A stretch of 64,000 nt of DNA. Origin: Conyzicola lurida. GTDB lineage: Bacteria > Actinomycetota > Actinomycetes > Actinomycetales > Microbacteriaceae. The position numbers were made by a program, and so were the translations under genes. Where the stretch lies: the NCBI RefSeq assembly GCF_014204935.1, contig NZ_JACHMJ010000001.1:434001-498000 (forward strand), given 5' to 3'. Below the pieces are notes generated by a model, which did no database searches, had not been told where the DNA came from, and saw nothing but the letters and a program-made list of their open reading frames with translations. This document shows, in pieces, positions 50,385 through 61,373 of the stretch (position 1 is its first letter; the number at the start of each line of letters is the position of its first letter).

Positions 50385-51568
50385 TCGCCTACGACGCCGT
50401 CGCGTTCCGGCGTGAGCTGCACTCCGCGCCCGAGGTGGGACTCGACCTGCCGCGCACCCGCCGCCGCGTTCTCGAAGCGCTCTACGGACTCGGCCTCGAG
50501 ATCACCGAGGGGCGCGACTCCAGCTCGATTGTCGCGGTTCTCCGGGGCGGGACGAACTCCGGCCGGCGCAGCGTGCTGCTCCGCGCCGACATGGACGCAC
50601 TACCGGTCGAGGAGCGCAGCGCCCTGCCGTGGGCGTCGCGCAACGGCGCGATGCACGCGTGCGGGCACGACCTGCACACCGCGATGCTCATCGGCGCGGC
50701 CCACGCCCTCGCCGCACGCCGTTCCGAGCTGGGCGGCGACGTGGTCTTCGCGTTCCAGGCCGGTGAAGAGGCGCTCAACGGCGCCCGCATCATGATCGCC
50801 GAGGGTGCGCTCGACGCCGCCGGCCCGCTCCCGATCGCGGCTCTCGGCCTCCACGTGCGCGCCGACGCGCTGCCCGGCGGCGTCTTCGGCTTCCGCGACG
50901 GCGTCGTCACCGGCACGGGCACTTCGGTGCGTGCCGACTTCTTCGGCCGGGGCGGTCACGGCTCGGCTCCGCACACCGCGGTCGACCCGATCCCCGCCCT
51001 GCTCGAGGGCCTGACCGCCGTGCAGGTTGCCCTCGCCCGCGAGATCGACGCGTTCGACTCCGTCGTGTTCACCCCGGGGTCCGTTCACGCGGGTACCCGC
51101 CGCAACGTCATCCCCGACGCCGCCCACTTCGAAGCGACCCTGCGCACCTTCGACGAGAGCGTGCGGCAGGACGCCGTGCGCATCATCGGACGCGTGCTCG
51201 CGGGCGTCGCCGCGGCACACAACACACGGGTCGAGGTGCTCATCGAAGACGGCTACCCGTCGGTGGTCAACGACACCTCCGAGACGACTTTTGCCAGCGG
51301 CATCCTCACCCGGCTTTTCGGTTCCGAATCACACGAACGGATGCCGCACGCCGAAGCCATGACGGAGGACTTCTCCCGCTTCGCTCAGCGCATCCCCGCG
51401 TTCTTCGCGTTCCTCGGGGCGTGCCCGCCCAAGGTCGACTGGCGTACCGCGCCCTCCAACCATTCCTCCGAGGCGGTTTTCGACGACGCGGTGCTCAGCC
51501 GCGGAATCGCGTTCGAGACCGAGTGGGCCGTCGCCCGCCTCGCCGACCAGACAGAAGCGACCCCATGA
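50381..51568 (+). CDS. M20-family amidohydrolase/peptidase
   Basis: A 395-residue metallo-hydrolase of the M20D aminoacylase/carboxypeptidase group. Metal-binding motifs are visible: RADMDALPVEE (about 68-78), MHACGHDLHTAML (about 91-103) and FQAGEEALNGA (about 126-136); GHGSAPHTAVDPI marks the dimerisation domain. Relatives remove acyl groups or cleave N-terminal peptide bonds (hippurate, indole-acetyl-amino acids, N-acetyl amino acids). Starts and stops overlap both neighbours by 4 bases. Confidence 0.92.
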   Translation: MIAYDAVAFRRELHSAPEVGLDLPRTRRRVLEALYGLGLEITEGRDSSSIVAVLRGGTNSGRRSVLLRADMDALPVEERSALPWASRNGAMHACGHDLHTAMLIGAAHALAARRSELGGDVVFAFQAGEEALNGARIMIAEGALDAAGPLPIAALGLHVRADALPGGVFGFRDGVVTGTGTSVRADFFGRGGHGSAPHTAVDPIPALLEGLTAVQVALAREIDAFDSVVFTPGSVHAGTRRNVIPDAAHFEATLRTFDESVRQDAVRIIGRVLAGVAAAHNTRVEVLIEDGYPSVVNDTSETTFASGILTRLFGSESHERMPHAEAMTEDFSRFAQRIPAFFAFLGACPPKVDWRTAPSNHSSEAVFDDAVLSRGIAFETEWAVARLADQTEATP

Positions 51569-52596
51569 CTGACACCACCGCGTTCCCCTATACCGTCGTC
51601 GGCGGCGGCGCGATCGGCGGCATGCTCGCCGCAGCCCTGCTCGACAACGGCGTGCCCGTGCAGATCGTCGACGCGGACCCGGCGCACGTCGCCGCGATCC
51701 GCGCGGGCGGGTTGCGCGTGGTGTCGGCTGAGGGCACACGCACTGCCTGGGTGCCGGCTTTCGGGCTGGATGACGCACCCGCCGTCTTCGGACCGGTACT
51801 GCTCGCGGTCAAGGGCCAGGCCACCGGATCCGCGATGGCCTTCATCGCGCCGAGACTCGCGGCCGACGGCTTCGTCGTTTCGATGCAGAACGGGCTGAAC
51901 GAGGACGAGATCGCGTCGGTCGTCGGCGCCGAGCGCACCGTCGCCGCGTTCGTCGACCTGTTCGCCGACGTGATGGAGCCCGGCGTCGTGAAGGACGGGG
52001 GACCGGGAGCGATGTCGCTCGGCGAGCACGCGGGCCGCTTCGACAGCGCGCGCGTCCTGAAGCTGCGCGACGACCTGCGCCTCGCCGGCCACGCGGTCGT
52101 CACCCCCAACGTGCTCGGATACCTCTGGTCGAAGCTCGCCTTCGGCACGATGTCGTCGGTCACGGCACTCGTCGACGCCGACATGTACGACGCCGTCGAC
52201 CGTCACCGGCCGACGATGCACGGGCTCGCCGCCGAGGTTATCGAGGTCGCCGACGCGCTGGGCATCCCGCTCGAGGACTTTGACGCCTTCATCGTCGCCG
52301 CCTACCGCCGCGGCACCGACCCGGCAGTGACCGACGCGACCACCGACGGAGTCGTGGCCTGGTTGGCGTCGCAGCCCAAGCTGCGGTCGGGAGTGTGGCG
52401 CGACGTGGCGGTGCGCCGCCGCAAGACCGAGGTCGTCGCGCACTTCGCGCCGGTGATCGCCCACGCGGCGGACCTCGGCATCGAGGTGCCGCTGCTGCAC
52501 GAGCTGCTGCGGCTGATCGCCGCCATCGAGAACGGCGAGATCGTCCACGACGACGCCCATCTCTCGGCGCTCGACGCCCTCGTTACCGGATCGTGA
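51565..52596 (+). CDS. Ketopantoate reductase-like oxidoreductase (ApbA/PanE family)
   Basis: A 343-residue NADPH-dependent 2-keto-acid reductase. The dinucleotide-binding motif VVGGGAIGGMLAAAL is at residues 11-25; VSMQNGLNEDE and the C-terminal helical domain with WSKLAFGTMSS (catalytic Lys) and GIPL follow. Members other than true PanE reduce various 2-oxoacids. In this cluster it may reduce, or reversibly oxidise, the acid from peptide breakdown, so a pantothenate role is not assumed. The ATG overlaps the previous stop. Confidence 0.88.
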   Translation: MTDTTAFPYTVVGGGAIGGMLAAALLDNGVPVQIVDADPAHVAAIRAGGLRVVSAEGTRTAWVPAFGLDDAPAVFGPVLLAVKGQATGSAMAFIAPRLAADGFVVSMQNGLNEDEIASVVGAERTVAAFVDLFADVMEPGVVKDGGPGAMSLGEHAGRFDSARVLKLRDDLRLAGHAVVTPNVLGYLWSKLAFGTMSSVTALVDADMYDAVDRHRPTMHGLAAEVIEVADALGIPLEDFDAFIVAAYRRGTDPAVTDATTDGVVAWLASQPKLRSGVWRDVAVRRRKTEVVAHFAPVIAHAADLGIEVPLLHELLRLIAAIENGEIVHDDAHLSALDALVTGS

Positions 52597-52696
52597 AACG
52601 GATGCAGGTTCCCGACACGTCGCCGAAACAATCGGATGGTAAACATATTACAAGTCGATTGTAAACAATAAGCAAAACCCAAGAACAGGTCCCATC
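52597..52696. promoter_or_regulatory. AT-rich region with operator candidate before the aminotransferase gene
   Basis: The 100-bp gap is unusually AT-rich and contains ATTGTAAACAAT (about 52657-52668), a 5-bp palindrome with a 2-base centre, and a related half-site TGGTAAACATATTAC just upstream. This suggests a second, possibly regulated, promoter for the aminotransferase-RidA-Dpp genes. Confidence 0.45.
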
Positions 52697-53956
52697 GTGA
52701 CAGACAGCACCACCAGCACCACGGCAACGCCGGTCCGCCCGGCCGAGAGCGCGCGCCTGCGCCGCATGCACATGCCCGAGCGCGCCGCCGTCATCGGCAC
52801 CTCCGTGCGCGAAGCCGACCGCGCCCTCAACCTCAACGGCGGCGGCGGGGGACTCCTCGACACCACCCACTTCGACACCGTCCGCTTCCCGCCGCCCGCG
52901 TGGGCAAAGGACGTCATCAACTCCGTCATCGAGGACGGCGAGAAGGCGTATACCCCCTACCGCGGCAACCCCGAGGTGCTCGCCTCGCTGACCGCCCCCG
53001 TCTCCGAGTTCCTCGGCACCGACGTCACGGTCGCCAACCTCGCGCTCACCCCCGGCACCCAGGCCGGCCTGTTCACCACCCTCTCCGCGATCATCGACGA
53101 GGGCGATCTCGTTATGCTCGCCGACCCCGAGTACGTATTCGCCGAGCGCATGCTCGCTTTCCTCGGGGCCCGCGTCGTGCGGATCCCGCTGACCTTCCAC
53201 GACGCGGAGCCGACCTTCGACCTCGACGCCGTCGAGGCGCTGCTGCCCGAGAAGCCCGTGCTGTTCATGTACTCGAACCCGAACAACCCCACCGGGTCGG
53301 TCTTCACCGAGGCGACGATCGAACGCCTCGCCGAACTGTCGCAGCGCGGCGGGTTCCGCGTGCTCGCCGACGAGCTGTACTCGCGTCTCGTCTACGAGGA
53401 CGTCACGTTCACCCACATGCTGTCGATCCCCGGCATGAGCGACCGCTGCATCACCATGCTCGGCCCGTCCAAGACGGAGTCGCTCAGCGGCTACCGCCTC
53501 GGCGTCGTCGTCGGCCCGCCCGACGTGATGGAGGCCGTCGAGCAGACGCTCGCCGCCACCTCGCTGCGCGCACCCGCCTACGCCCAGCACCTGCTGAGCC
53601 ACTGGCTCGTCGAGGACGAGGAGTTCGTCGCCGATCGCATCCTCGACCTGGCCGCGCTCCGCGACCTCACCCTCGAGAAGCTGCGCACCGTTCCCGGCCT
53701 CACCATGACCCCGCAGGGCGGCACCGCCTATCTGTTCGTCGACACGAGCGCGCTCGGCGTCAGCGACCAGGAGGTCGCCAAGGCCCTGCAGCAGGAGGCC
53801 GGCGTCATCGTCTCGCCCGGCTACCAGTTCGGTCCCACCGGAGTCGGCCACTTCCGCGTCTGCTACGCCCGCGACGAGGCCGAATGGGCTCTCGCGCTCG
53901 ACCGCATGGTCGCCAGCCTCTCCGCGATCGCGGAGCGACAGGGCGTGACCGCGTGA
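52697..53956 (+). CDS. Pyridoxal-phosphate-dependent aminotransferase (class I/II)
   Basis: A 419-residue fold-type I aminotransferase. It has YRGNPEVLASL, ALTPGTQAGLF (PLP phosphate loop), YSNPNNPTGSV, VLADELYSRLVYED (Asp that holds the pyridine N) and GPSKTESLSGYRLG, whose Lys forms the Schiff base. It transfers the amino group of an amino acid to a 2-oxoacid; the substrate is unknown. The N-terminal 45 residues are variable and Thr/Arg-rich. The GTG at 52697 overlaps nothing upstream; the 3' end overlaps ridA (GTGA). Confidence 0.92.
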   Translation: MTDSTTSTTATPVRPAESARLRRMHMPERAAVIGTSVREADRALNLNGGGGGLLDTTHFDTVRFPPPAWAKDVINSVIEDGEKAYTPYRGNPEVLASLTAPVSEFLGTDVTVANLALTPGTQAGLFTTLSAIIDEGDLVMLADPEYVFAERMLAFLGARVVRIPLTFHDAEPTFDLDAVEALLPEKPVLFMYSNPNNPTGSVFTEATIERLAELSQRGGFRVLADELYSRLVYEDVTFTHMLSIPGMSDRCITMLGPSKTESLSGYRLGVVVGPPDVMEAVEQTLAATSLRAPAYAQHLLSHWLVEDEEFVADRILDLAALRDLTLEKLRTVPGLTMTPQGGTAYLFVDTSALGVSDQEVAKALQQEAGVIVSPGYQFGPTGVGHFRVCYARDEAEWALALDRMVASLSAIAERQGVTA

Positions 53957-54333
53957 GCGGCGCGACCCCGGTGGTCACGACGCAGGCTCCCGCCCCGGCC
54001 GGCCCGTACAGCCAAGCGATCCTCGCCGGCGGCTTCGTGTTCATCGCCGGCCAGACGCCCAAGCTGCTCGACGGCACGCGGCTCCTCGACCGCCCGTTCG
54101 ACGAGCAGGTGCGCCAGACGATGGAGAACCTCAGAGCCGTCGCCGTCGCGTCGGGCGGAACTCTCGCCGACGCCGTCAAGGTCAACGTCTTCCTCCGCCC
54201 CGGCTGCGACGTCGCCGCCTTCAACGCGATCTACGAGACGTACGTCTCGCACCCGCTTCCGGCCCGCATCACGACGATCTCCGACCTCGCCGTGGGCGAC
54301 GTCGAGATCGACGCCGTGCTCTGGCTCGGCTGA
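53953..54333 (+). CDS. RidA/YjgF-family enamine deaminase
   Basis: A 126-residue protein of the RidA family, which hydrolyses reactive enamines and imines released by PLP enzymes, giving 2-oxoacids and ammonia. Characteristic segments are PAGPYSQAILAGGFVFIAGQ, FDEQVRQTMENL, VKVNVFL and the closing PARITTIS. The Arg at PARIT corresponds to the catalytic Arg of active members. It is translationally coupled to the aminotransferase, which is the expected partner. Confidence 0.93.
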   Translation: MSGATPVVTTQAPAPAGPYSQAILAGGFVFIAGQTPKLLDGTRLLDRPFDEQVRQTMENLRAVAVASGGTLADAVKVNVFLRPGCDVAAFNAIYETYVSHPLPARITTISDLAVGDVEIDAVLWLG

Positions 54334-54386
54334 TCCCCACGATTTCCACCCGCACCACACCCTTCCACCCAACTAGGAGCACACAG

Positions 54387-55964
54387 ATGAAATTCAGGAC
54401 CCGGTTGGCTAGCGTCGCGCTCGTCGCGACCGCAAGCCTCCTGCTCGCCGCATGCGCGCCGAGTGACTCCAGCACGTCCGGCGACAGCGAGACCCCCGTC
54501 GCGGGAGGCACGCTCAGCTACGCGATCGCCGCCCAGCCCGGCACCGGCGGACTCGACCCGATCGTGGCGTCGAACGCCGCGAGCAACGGCTACCTCTCGC
54601 AGATCTACGAAACCCTCCTCGTGAAGAACGACGAGGGCGAGATCGAGCCCGGCCTCGCCGAGAGCTACGAGCAGCTCGACGACCTGAACTACACCTTCAC
54701 CCTGCGTGACGGCGTCGAGTTCAGCGACGGCACCCCGCTCACCGTCCAGGACGTCGTCTACAGCTTCAACACCTGGCTCGCGTCGACCAGCACCCGCAAG
54801 CAGTTCCTCGCCGGCGTCGACACGATCACCGCCATCGACGACAAGACGGTGCAGTTCACCTTCTCGACCGTCAACGCCACGTTCCTCAACGCCGTCTCCA
54901 GCCGCACCACGTTCTACATCCTGAACGAGGCGTGGTACTCGGCTCTCACCCCCGACGAGCGCCAGCGCCAGGCGCTCGGCACCGGAGCCTTCGCGCTCGA
55001 CAGCTGGACCGACAACGTGTCGCTCAGCCTCGTCAAGAACGAGAACTACTGGCAGGAAGGCCTGCCCTACCTCGACGGAATCGACTTCCAGATCGTTCCC
55101 GACGAGACCGCCCGTCTCGCGCTCACGCAGCAGGGCTCGACGGATGTCGCATCCTTCACCGATGCGGCAGTGGCCAACCAGGCCGCCGACGCCGGGTACA
55201 CCGTGGGAGACGCTAGCTACACCCGCAAGATCAGCATCTACATCAACCCGACGACCGGCCCGCTCGCCGACCTGAACGTGCGTCGCGCGCTGTCGCTCTC
55301 GCTCGACCGCGACCAGATCGTCGACCTCGCAGCCGGCGGCAGCGGAGCTGTCTCCCTCACCGTCGTCGTCGGCGACCCGGCGTCCACGACGCCCGACGCC
55401 GACACCCCGTACTACACGCGGGACATCGACGCGGCGAAGGAACTCCTCGAAGAGGCCGGACAGCCGAACCCGACGATCCAACTCTCCTACCCCAGCGACT
55501 ACACCCCCGAGGACATTCCCGTCTTCGAGGTCATGAAGGAGCAGGCGGCCGAGGCCGGCATCAACATCGAGCTCGTCGCCACCCCGTGGGCCGACATCTC
55601 GCGCATCTTCACCTACGGCGAGAGCTGGACCGACATGGTCGCCATCTGGAACGTCGTGAACGTCGACCCGGCCGGCTACTTCAACCAGTTCCTGCTCGAC
55701 GAGGGCCAGATGGCCTACTTCGACGGGAACCCGGACGCCGACGAGGCCCGCGCCCTCCACCAGGAACTGCAGACCACGACCGACCCCGAGACCCGCGCCG
55801 AGCTCACGGTGGCCCTGGACAACGAGGTGGCCGACAAGGTCATCAAGCTGATCCCGCTCGCCAAGGCGCAGCTCATCGAGGTCTGGGACGACACGAAGAT
55901 CGGCGGCTACTCCACCGATCCGTACAGCTCCCGCTGGAAGCTCAAAGAGCTCTACCTCAAGTAG
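54387..55964 (+). CDS. Peptide-type ABC transporter substrate-binding lipoprotein
   Basis: A 525-residue SBP_bac_5 (DppA/OppA-like) receptor. The lipobox LLLAAC gives Cys23. The mature protein shows FTLRDGVEFSDGTPLTVQDVVYS and the later NVRRALSLSLDRDQIV, both family signatures. It delivers oligopeptides or similar amides to the permease encoded next. The AGGAG site is 9 bases before the ATG. A 12-bp hairpin behind the gene (55990-56018) probably raises its mRNA level relative to the permease genes. Confidence 0.94.
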   Translation: MKFRTRLASVALVATASLLLAACAPSDSSTSGDSETPVAGGTLSYAIAAQPGTGGLDPIVASNAASNGYLSQIYETLLVKNDEGEIEPGLAESYEQLDDLNYTFTLRDGVEFSDGTPLTVQDVVYSFNTWLASTSTRKQFLAGVDTITAIDDKTVQFTFSTVNATFLNAVSSRTTFYILNEAWYSALTPDERQRQALGTGAFALDSWTDNVSLSLVKNENYWQEGLPYLDGIDFQIVPDETARLALTQQGSTDVASFTDAAVANQAADAGYTVGDASYTRKISIYINPTTGPLADLNVRRALSLSLDRDQIVDLAAGGSGAVSLTVVVGDPASTTPDADTPYYTRDIDAAKELLEEAGQPNPTIQLSYPSDYTPEDIPVFEVMKEQAAEAGINIELVATPWADISRIFTYGESWTDMVAIWNVVNVDPAGYFNQFLLDEGQMAYFDGNPDADEARALHQELQTTTDPETRAELTVALDNEVADKVIKLIPLAKAQLIEVWDDTKIGGYSTDPYSSRWKLKELYLK

Positions 55965-55989
55965 CAATACCCCGCAGTAACCGCGCAAC

Positions 55990-56018
55990 GTGGCCGGGAG
56001 ACATCCTCTCCCGGCCAC
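55990..56018 (+). terminator. Intra-operon hairpin between receptor and permease genes
   Basis: GTGGCCGGGAGA and TCTCCCGGCCAC pair perfectly over 12 bp with a 5-nt loop, 25 bases after the receptor stop and 55 bases before the permease start. No T-run follows, which suggests partial termination or mRNA stabilisation. Confidence 0.7.
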
Positions 56019-56073
56019 GGTGCGTATCCACAATCAACCAGTCGACAACGACGCAAGTTCTCAGGAGACGACC

Positions 56074-57024
56074 ATGGTGAGATATATCGCCAGACGCATC
56101 GGAGAAGCGGTCTTCGTGCTCTTCGTACTGTCCGTGCTCGTCTTCCTGATGGTGCGGATCATGCCGGGAGACCCGGCAGCCGCCTTCATGGACCCGAGCA
56201 ACCCCGACCCCTCGGTGCGGGCGGAGATCTACGCGCAGCTCGGCCTCGACCGGCCGTGGTTCGTGCAGTACTTCAGCTGGATCGGCGGCATCTTCACCGG
56301 CGACTTCGGCCGATCTCTCACCCAGCCGTACACGGTGGGCGAGCAACTCGCCACGCGCTTCCCGGTCAGCCTCGAGCTCGGCGTGATGGCGACCATCATC
56401 GGCGTCGCCCTCGGAATCCCGATCGGCATCGCCTCGGCCGTGCGCCGCGGCAAGCTCGTCGACAACGGCTCGCGCATCCTCACGTTCCTCCTCCTCTCGG
56501 TGCCGCCCTTCCTCGTCGGAACCGTTCTGCTGCTGATCAACTCGCGCACCACCAAGTTCCGCCTGCTCGGGTTCGTCACGTTCGAAGACGACCCGGTCGG
56601 CCACTTCACCAAGCTCCTGCTCCCGGCGCTGCTGCTCAGCCTCGGACTGCTGGCGCTCGTCGCCCGGTACACCCGCGGCATGCTGCTCGACACGTTCAGC
56701 CAGGACTACATCCGCACCGCGCGCGCCAAGGGCGTGCTCGGCAACGGCATCGTCACCGGCCACGCCCTGCGCAACGCGATGGCGCCCGTTATGACGGTGG
56801 TTGGCGTGCAGCTCGCGTCGCTCATCGGCGGCACGGTGATCATGGAGAACGTCTTCGCCCTGCCCGGCATGGGCAGCCTGCTCATCAACGCCGTGAACAC
56901 GAGCGACTACACGACCATCCAGGCCTGCGTGCTCATCATCGGCGCCCTCTACGTCGCGATCAGCCTGATCGTCGACCTCCTCTATCCGCTTGTCGACCCG
57001 AGAATCCGCGTGGTGCGCTCATGA
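56074..57024 (+). CDS. Peptide-type ABC transporter permease (DppB-like)
   Basis: A 316-residue permease with six helices. It starts MVRYIARRIGEAVFVLF, has MPGDPAAAFMD and GDFGRSLT near the N-terminus, typical of DppB/OppB, and the cytoplasmic coupling loop YIRTARAKGVLGNGIVTGHALRNA (EAA motif) near 215-240. AGGAG precedes the ATG. It pairs with the DppC-like protein encoded next; start and stop overlap by 4 bases. Confidence 0.95.
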   Translation: MVRYIARRIGEAVFVLFVLSVLVFLMVRIMPGDPAAAFMDPSNPDPSVRAEIYAQLGLDRPWFVQYFSWIGGIFTGDFGRSLTQPYTVGEQLATRFPVSLELGVMATIIGVALGIPIGIASAVRRGKLVDNGSRILTFLLLSVPPFLVGTVLLLINSRTTKFRLLGFVTFEDDPVGHFTKLLLPALLLSLGLLALVARYTRGMLLDTFSQDYIRTARAKGVLGNGIVTGHALRNAMAPVMTVVGVQLASLIGGTVIMENVFALPGMGSLLINAVNTSDYTTIQACVLIIGALYVAISLIVDLLYPLVDPRIRVVRS

Positions 57025-57979
57025 CCGTGACAGTGAAGCAGAAGTCCCCGCGCGCGGGGCGCACGAAGGTGGCCACCGAGCTCAAGCTCGGTCTCGGCAT
57101 CCTCGTGTTCATTTTCGTCGCGTCGGTCGTGGCCGCCGCGTTCCCGCCGTTCTCTCCCACCGCGATCGGCGACGACCCGTTCGCCCTTCCGGGCGGAGAG
57201 CACCTGCTCGGCACCGACAACCTCGGGCGCGACACCTTCACGCGCCTGTTCATCGCGGCGGGCACGACGCTGATGATCTCGGCCGCGGCGACGCTCATCT
57301 CCGCGGTCTGCGGAACGGCGCTCGGCCTGATCGCGGGCTACCGGGGCGGCATCGTCGATTCGATCATCATGCGCGGCTCGGACGTGCTGCTCGCCATCCC
57401 CGCCATCCTCATGGCACTCATCGTGCGCGTCATCATCGGGCCGGGCATCATCCCGCTCATCATCGCCATGGGCATCATCTACACGCCCACCTTCGCGAGG
57501 GTCATGCGCGCGCCGGTGCTCGCCATGCGCGACCGCGACTTCATCGTCGCCGCCCAGCTCGCCGGGACCCCGGCGCCGATCATCGCGATCAAGCACATGC
57601 TGCCGAACGCGCTCACCCCGCTCATGGTGCAGGCCGCCGTCACGGCGTCCGAGGCCGTGCTGCTCGAGGCCGGACTGAGCTACCTCGGCCAAGGCGTGCA
57701 GCCGCCGAACCCCTCGGTCGGCATGATGATCAGCGAGTTCCAGAAGTACGTGCAGGACAGCCCGCTGCTCGTCATCCTGCCGGGCATCGTCATCGTGGCG
57801 ATCGCTGCCGGCTGGAACCTCATCGCCGACGGCCTGCAGCGCACGTTCTCGCCGCGTCAGCGCGACACGTTCGAGTTCCTCCTCCCGCGCCAGCCGATCT
57901 GGCGCCGCATGCTCAACCCGTTCATCGGAGCGGGCCGGCCGGCGAAGAACGGCCTGGTCGACACCAAGAAGGGCCTGAA

Positions 57980-57983
<4 letters not shown>
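57021..57983 (+). CDS. Peptide-type ABC transporter permease (DppC-like)
   Basis: A 320-residue permease. The N-terminal helix (LGLGILVFIFVASVVAAAF) is followed by the DppC signature HLLGTDNLGRDTFTRLFIAA, and the EAA coupling loop is FIVAAQLAGTPAPIIAIKHMLPNALTP. C-terminal SYLGQGVQPPNPSVGMMI is also typical. It forms the channel with the DppB-like subunit. ATGA overlaps on both sides. Confidence 0.95.
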
Positions 57984-59659
<1,676 letters not shown>

Positions 59660-59673
59660 ACCGCAGCGCGACG

Positions 59674-59704
59674 AAGGGCCCCGGAGCTGTGTCCGGGGCC
59701 CTTT
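59674..59704. terminator. Terminator after the peptide-import operon
   Basis: AAGGGCCCCGGA and TCCGGGGCCCTT pair perfectly with loop GCTGTG, followed by T. It lies between convergent operons. Confidence 0.85.
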
Positions 59705-59751
59705 GGCGTGCGCGTCGCGCGGCCGTTCACGGCTCGCAAGCCATGACGTGC

Positions 59752-59897
59752 GCCGGCTGGCCAGTTCGGCACGGCGCGTCGCGCGCGCATGCCGCACCAA
59801 CTGGCCAGCTGGCATGCGAGGCCGCACCTCACCCCCGCCGGCTGGCCGGTTGGGCACGGTCGGGTCGCCAGCCGGTCGCGCGAACCGGCCAGCTGGC
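59752..59897. repeat. Two tandem copies of a ~62-bp inverted-repeat element
   Basis: Copy 1 (59752-59813) has arms GCCGGCTGGCCAGTT and AACTGGCCAGCTGGC; copy 2 (59837-59897) has GCCGGCTGGCCGGTT and GAACCGGCCAGCTGGC. The arms changed together (A/G with T/C), so pairing is kept in both copies. They fill the 256-bp space between the convergent operons, which holds no gene. Confidence 0.8.
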
Positions 59898-59915
59898 AAT
59901 TACCCCGTCGAGGGC

Positions 59916-61352
59916 CTAGAAGGGGCGCGCCGAAACCGGGATCGCGCCCTGTGCCTCGAGCGCGAGAGCCAGCCGCAGAGCGAGGTCGTCGGTGTCGGCG
60001 GCGGTGATCACCTGCAACCCGATGGGAGCACCGTTGGCGCCGATACCGACGGGCACGGTGACGGATGGCGCACCCGCCAGGTTCGCGATGCGGGTCAGTG
60101 GCGCGACCGCGGCCACCCCTTCGTACACCTGTCCCTGTACCTTCGTGGGCGGCGGTCCCTCGGCGGGGATCTCGGTGGTGGAGAGCGTCGGAGCGATGAC
60201 CACGTCGACGCGCTCGAACCACTCGGCGATCTCCCTGCGCAGCTGGCGGCGACGCTGCTGGAAGCGGCCGTACTCCTGCATGGTGATCGCGCCGGTCTTC
60301 TGCAGGCGGGCGGTGAAGTAGTCGCTGAAGATCTCGGCGTTGGCCTCGGTGTCGCCGAATTCGAACAGCGACCACGGGTCGGCCGAGCCCGCGCCGACGA
60401 AGATCTCGTTCGCGCCCGCGTCGAGTTCGATCACGTCGTCGAGTTCGACCAGTCCCTCGTCGGCCACGAGACGGTCGACGGCGGCGCGGCAGGCCGCTGC
60501 GACCTCGTCGGTGGCACCGGCGTTGTCGAGGTAGGGCACGTAGGTCACGCGCAGGCCACGTAGATCGATGGCGGGCAGTGCGGGCTCGAGCTTGCGCTGG
60601 GGCACCGCGGCCGAGAACTGGTCGCCCGCGATCGGGCCCGACATGATGTCGACGAGGCGCACAGTGTCGAGCACGTCCCAGGTGAGCACGCCGACCGTCG
60701 AGGTCTGTGAGAGCGCGCGGTCGCGTTCCGGCACCACGCCGAAGGTGGTCTTGTAGCCGATCAGCCCGGTGATCGACGCGGGGATGCGGATCGACCCGCC
60801 GCCGTCCGAACCGGTGGCGAACGGGACCATTCCGCTCGCGACCGCCGACGCGGATCCGCCACTCGAACCTCCGGGGGTGATGCCGGTGTTCCACGGGTTG
60901 CGCGTGGTGCCGGTCGCGTCGCTCTCGGTGAGCAGGCCGCTCGCGAACTCGGGGGTCGCCGTCTTGCCGATCGGGATGGCGCCGGCAGCGCGCAGCCGCG
61001 CGACGTAGGGTTCGTCGCGCGCTGCGGCCGCGGCATCCTTGTGAAGGAGGCTGCCGTATCTGGTGGGCATGCCGGCGCAGTCCTGGGTGTCTTTGACGGC
61101 GAACGGGACGCCGGCGAGCGGGCCGAGCTCCTCGCCCCGTGCGACGGCGGCGTCGACGGCCCGGGCCGCGGCCTCGGCCGAGTCCCAGTCGAGGTAGACG
61201 AAGGCGACGAGTTCGTCGTTCAGCGCTTCGACCCGACGGCGGCTGACCGCGAGCAGGTCGACCGCGGAGATGCGGCCCGCGCGGATGTCGGCGGCCAGGT
61301 CGAAGGTGGTCGTGCGTTGGATCAGGTCGTCGGCGAGTGCCACGGTGCTCAT
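59916..61352 (-). CDS. Amidase-signature family hydrolase
   Basis: A 478-residue amidase with the Ser-cisSer-Lys triad: Lys in [11 protein letters not shown] (about 86), cis-Ser in [11 protein letters not shown] (about 166) and nucleophile Ser in [13 protein letters not shown] (about 190). The family cleaves amide bonds of varied small molecules or acts in GatCAB; this protein stands outside a gat operon, so a catabolic amidase is likely. It is the last gene of the leftward operon headed by the GntR regulator, 21 bases after the dehydrogenase gene. Confidence 0.93.
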   Translation of the reverse strand: MSTVALADDLIQRTTTFDLAADIRAGRISAVDLLAVSRRRVEALNDELVAFVYLDWDSAEAAARAVDAAVARGEELGPLAGVPFAVKDTQDCAGMPTRYGSLLHKDAAAAARDEPYVARLRAAGAIPIGKTATPEFASGLLTESDATGTTRNPWNTGITPGGSSGGSASAVASGMVPFATGSDGGGSIRIPASITGLIGYKTTFGVVPERDRALSQTSTVGVLTWDVLDTVRLVDIMSGPIAGDQFSAAVPQRKLEPALPAIDLRGLRVTYVPYLDNAGATDEVAAACRAAVDRLVADEGLVELDDVIELDAGANEIFVGAGSADPWSLFEFGDTEANAEIFSDYFTARLQKTGAITMQEYGRFQQRRRQLRREIAEWFERVDVVIAPTLSTTEIPAEGPPPTKVQGQVYEGVAAVAPLTRIANLAGAPSVTVPVGIGANGAPIGLQVITAADTDDLALRLALALEAQGAIPVSARPF

Positions 61353-61373
61353 TTCAGGGAGGTTGTGCGGTGA

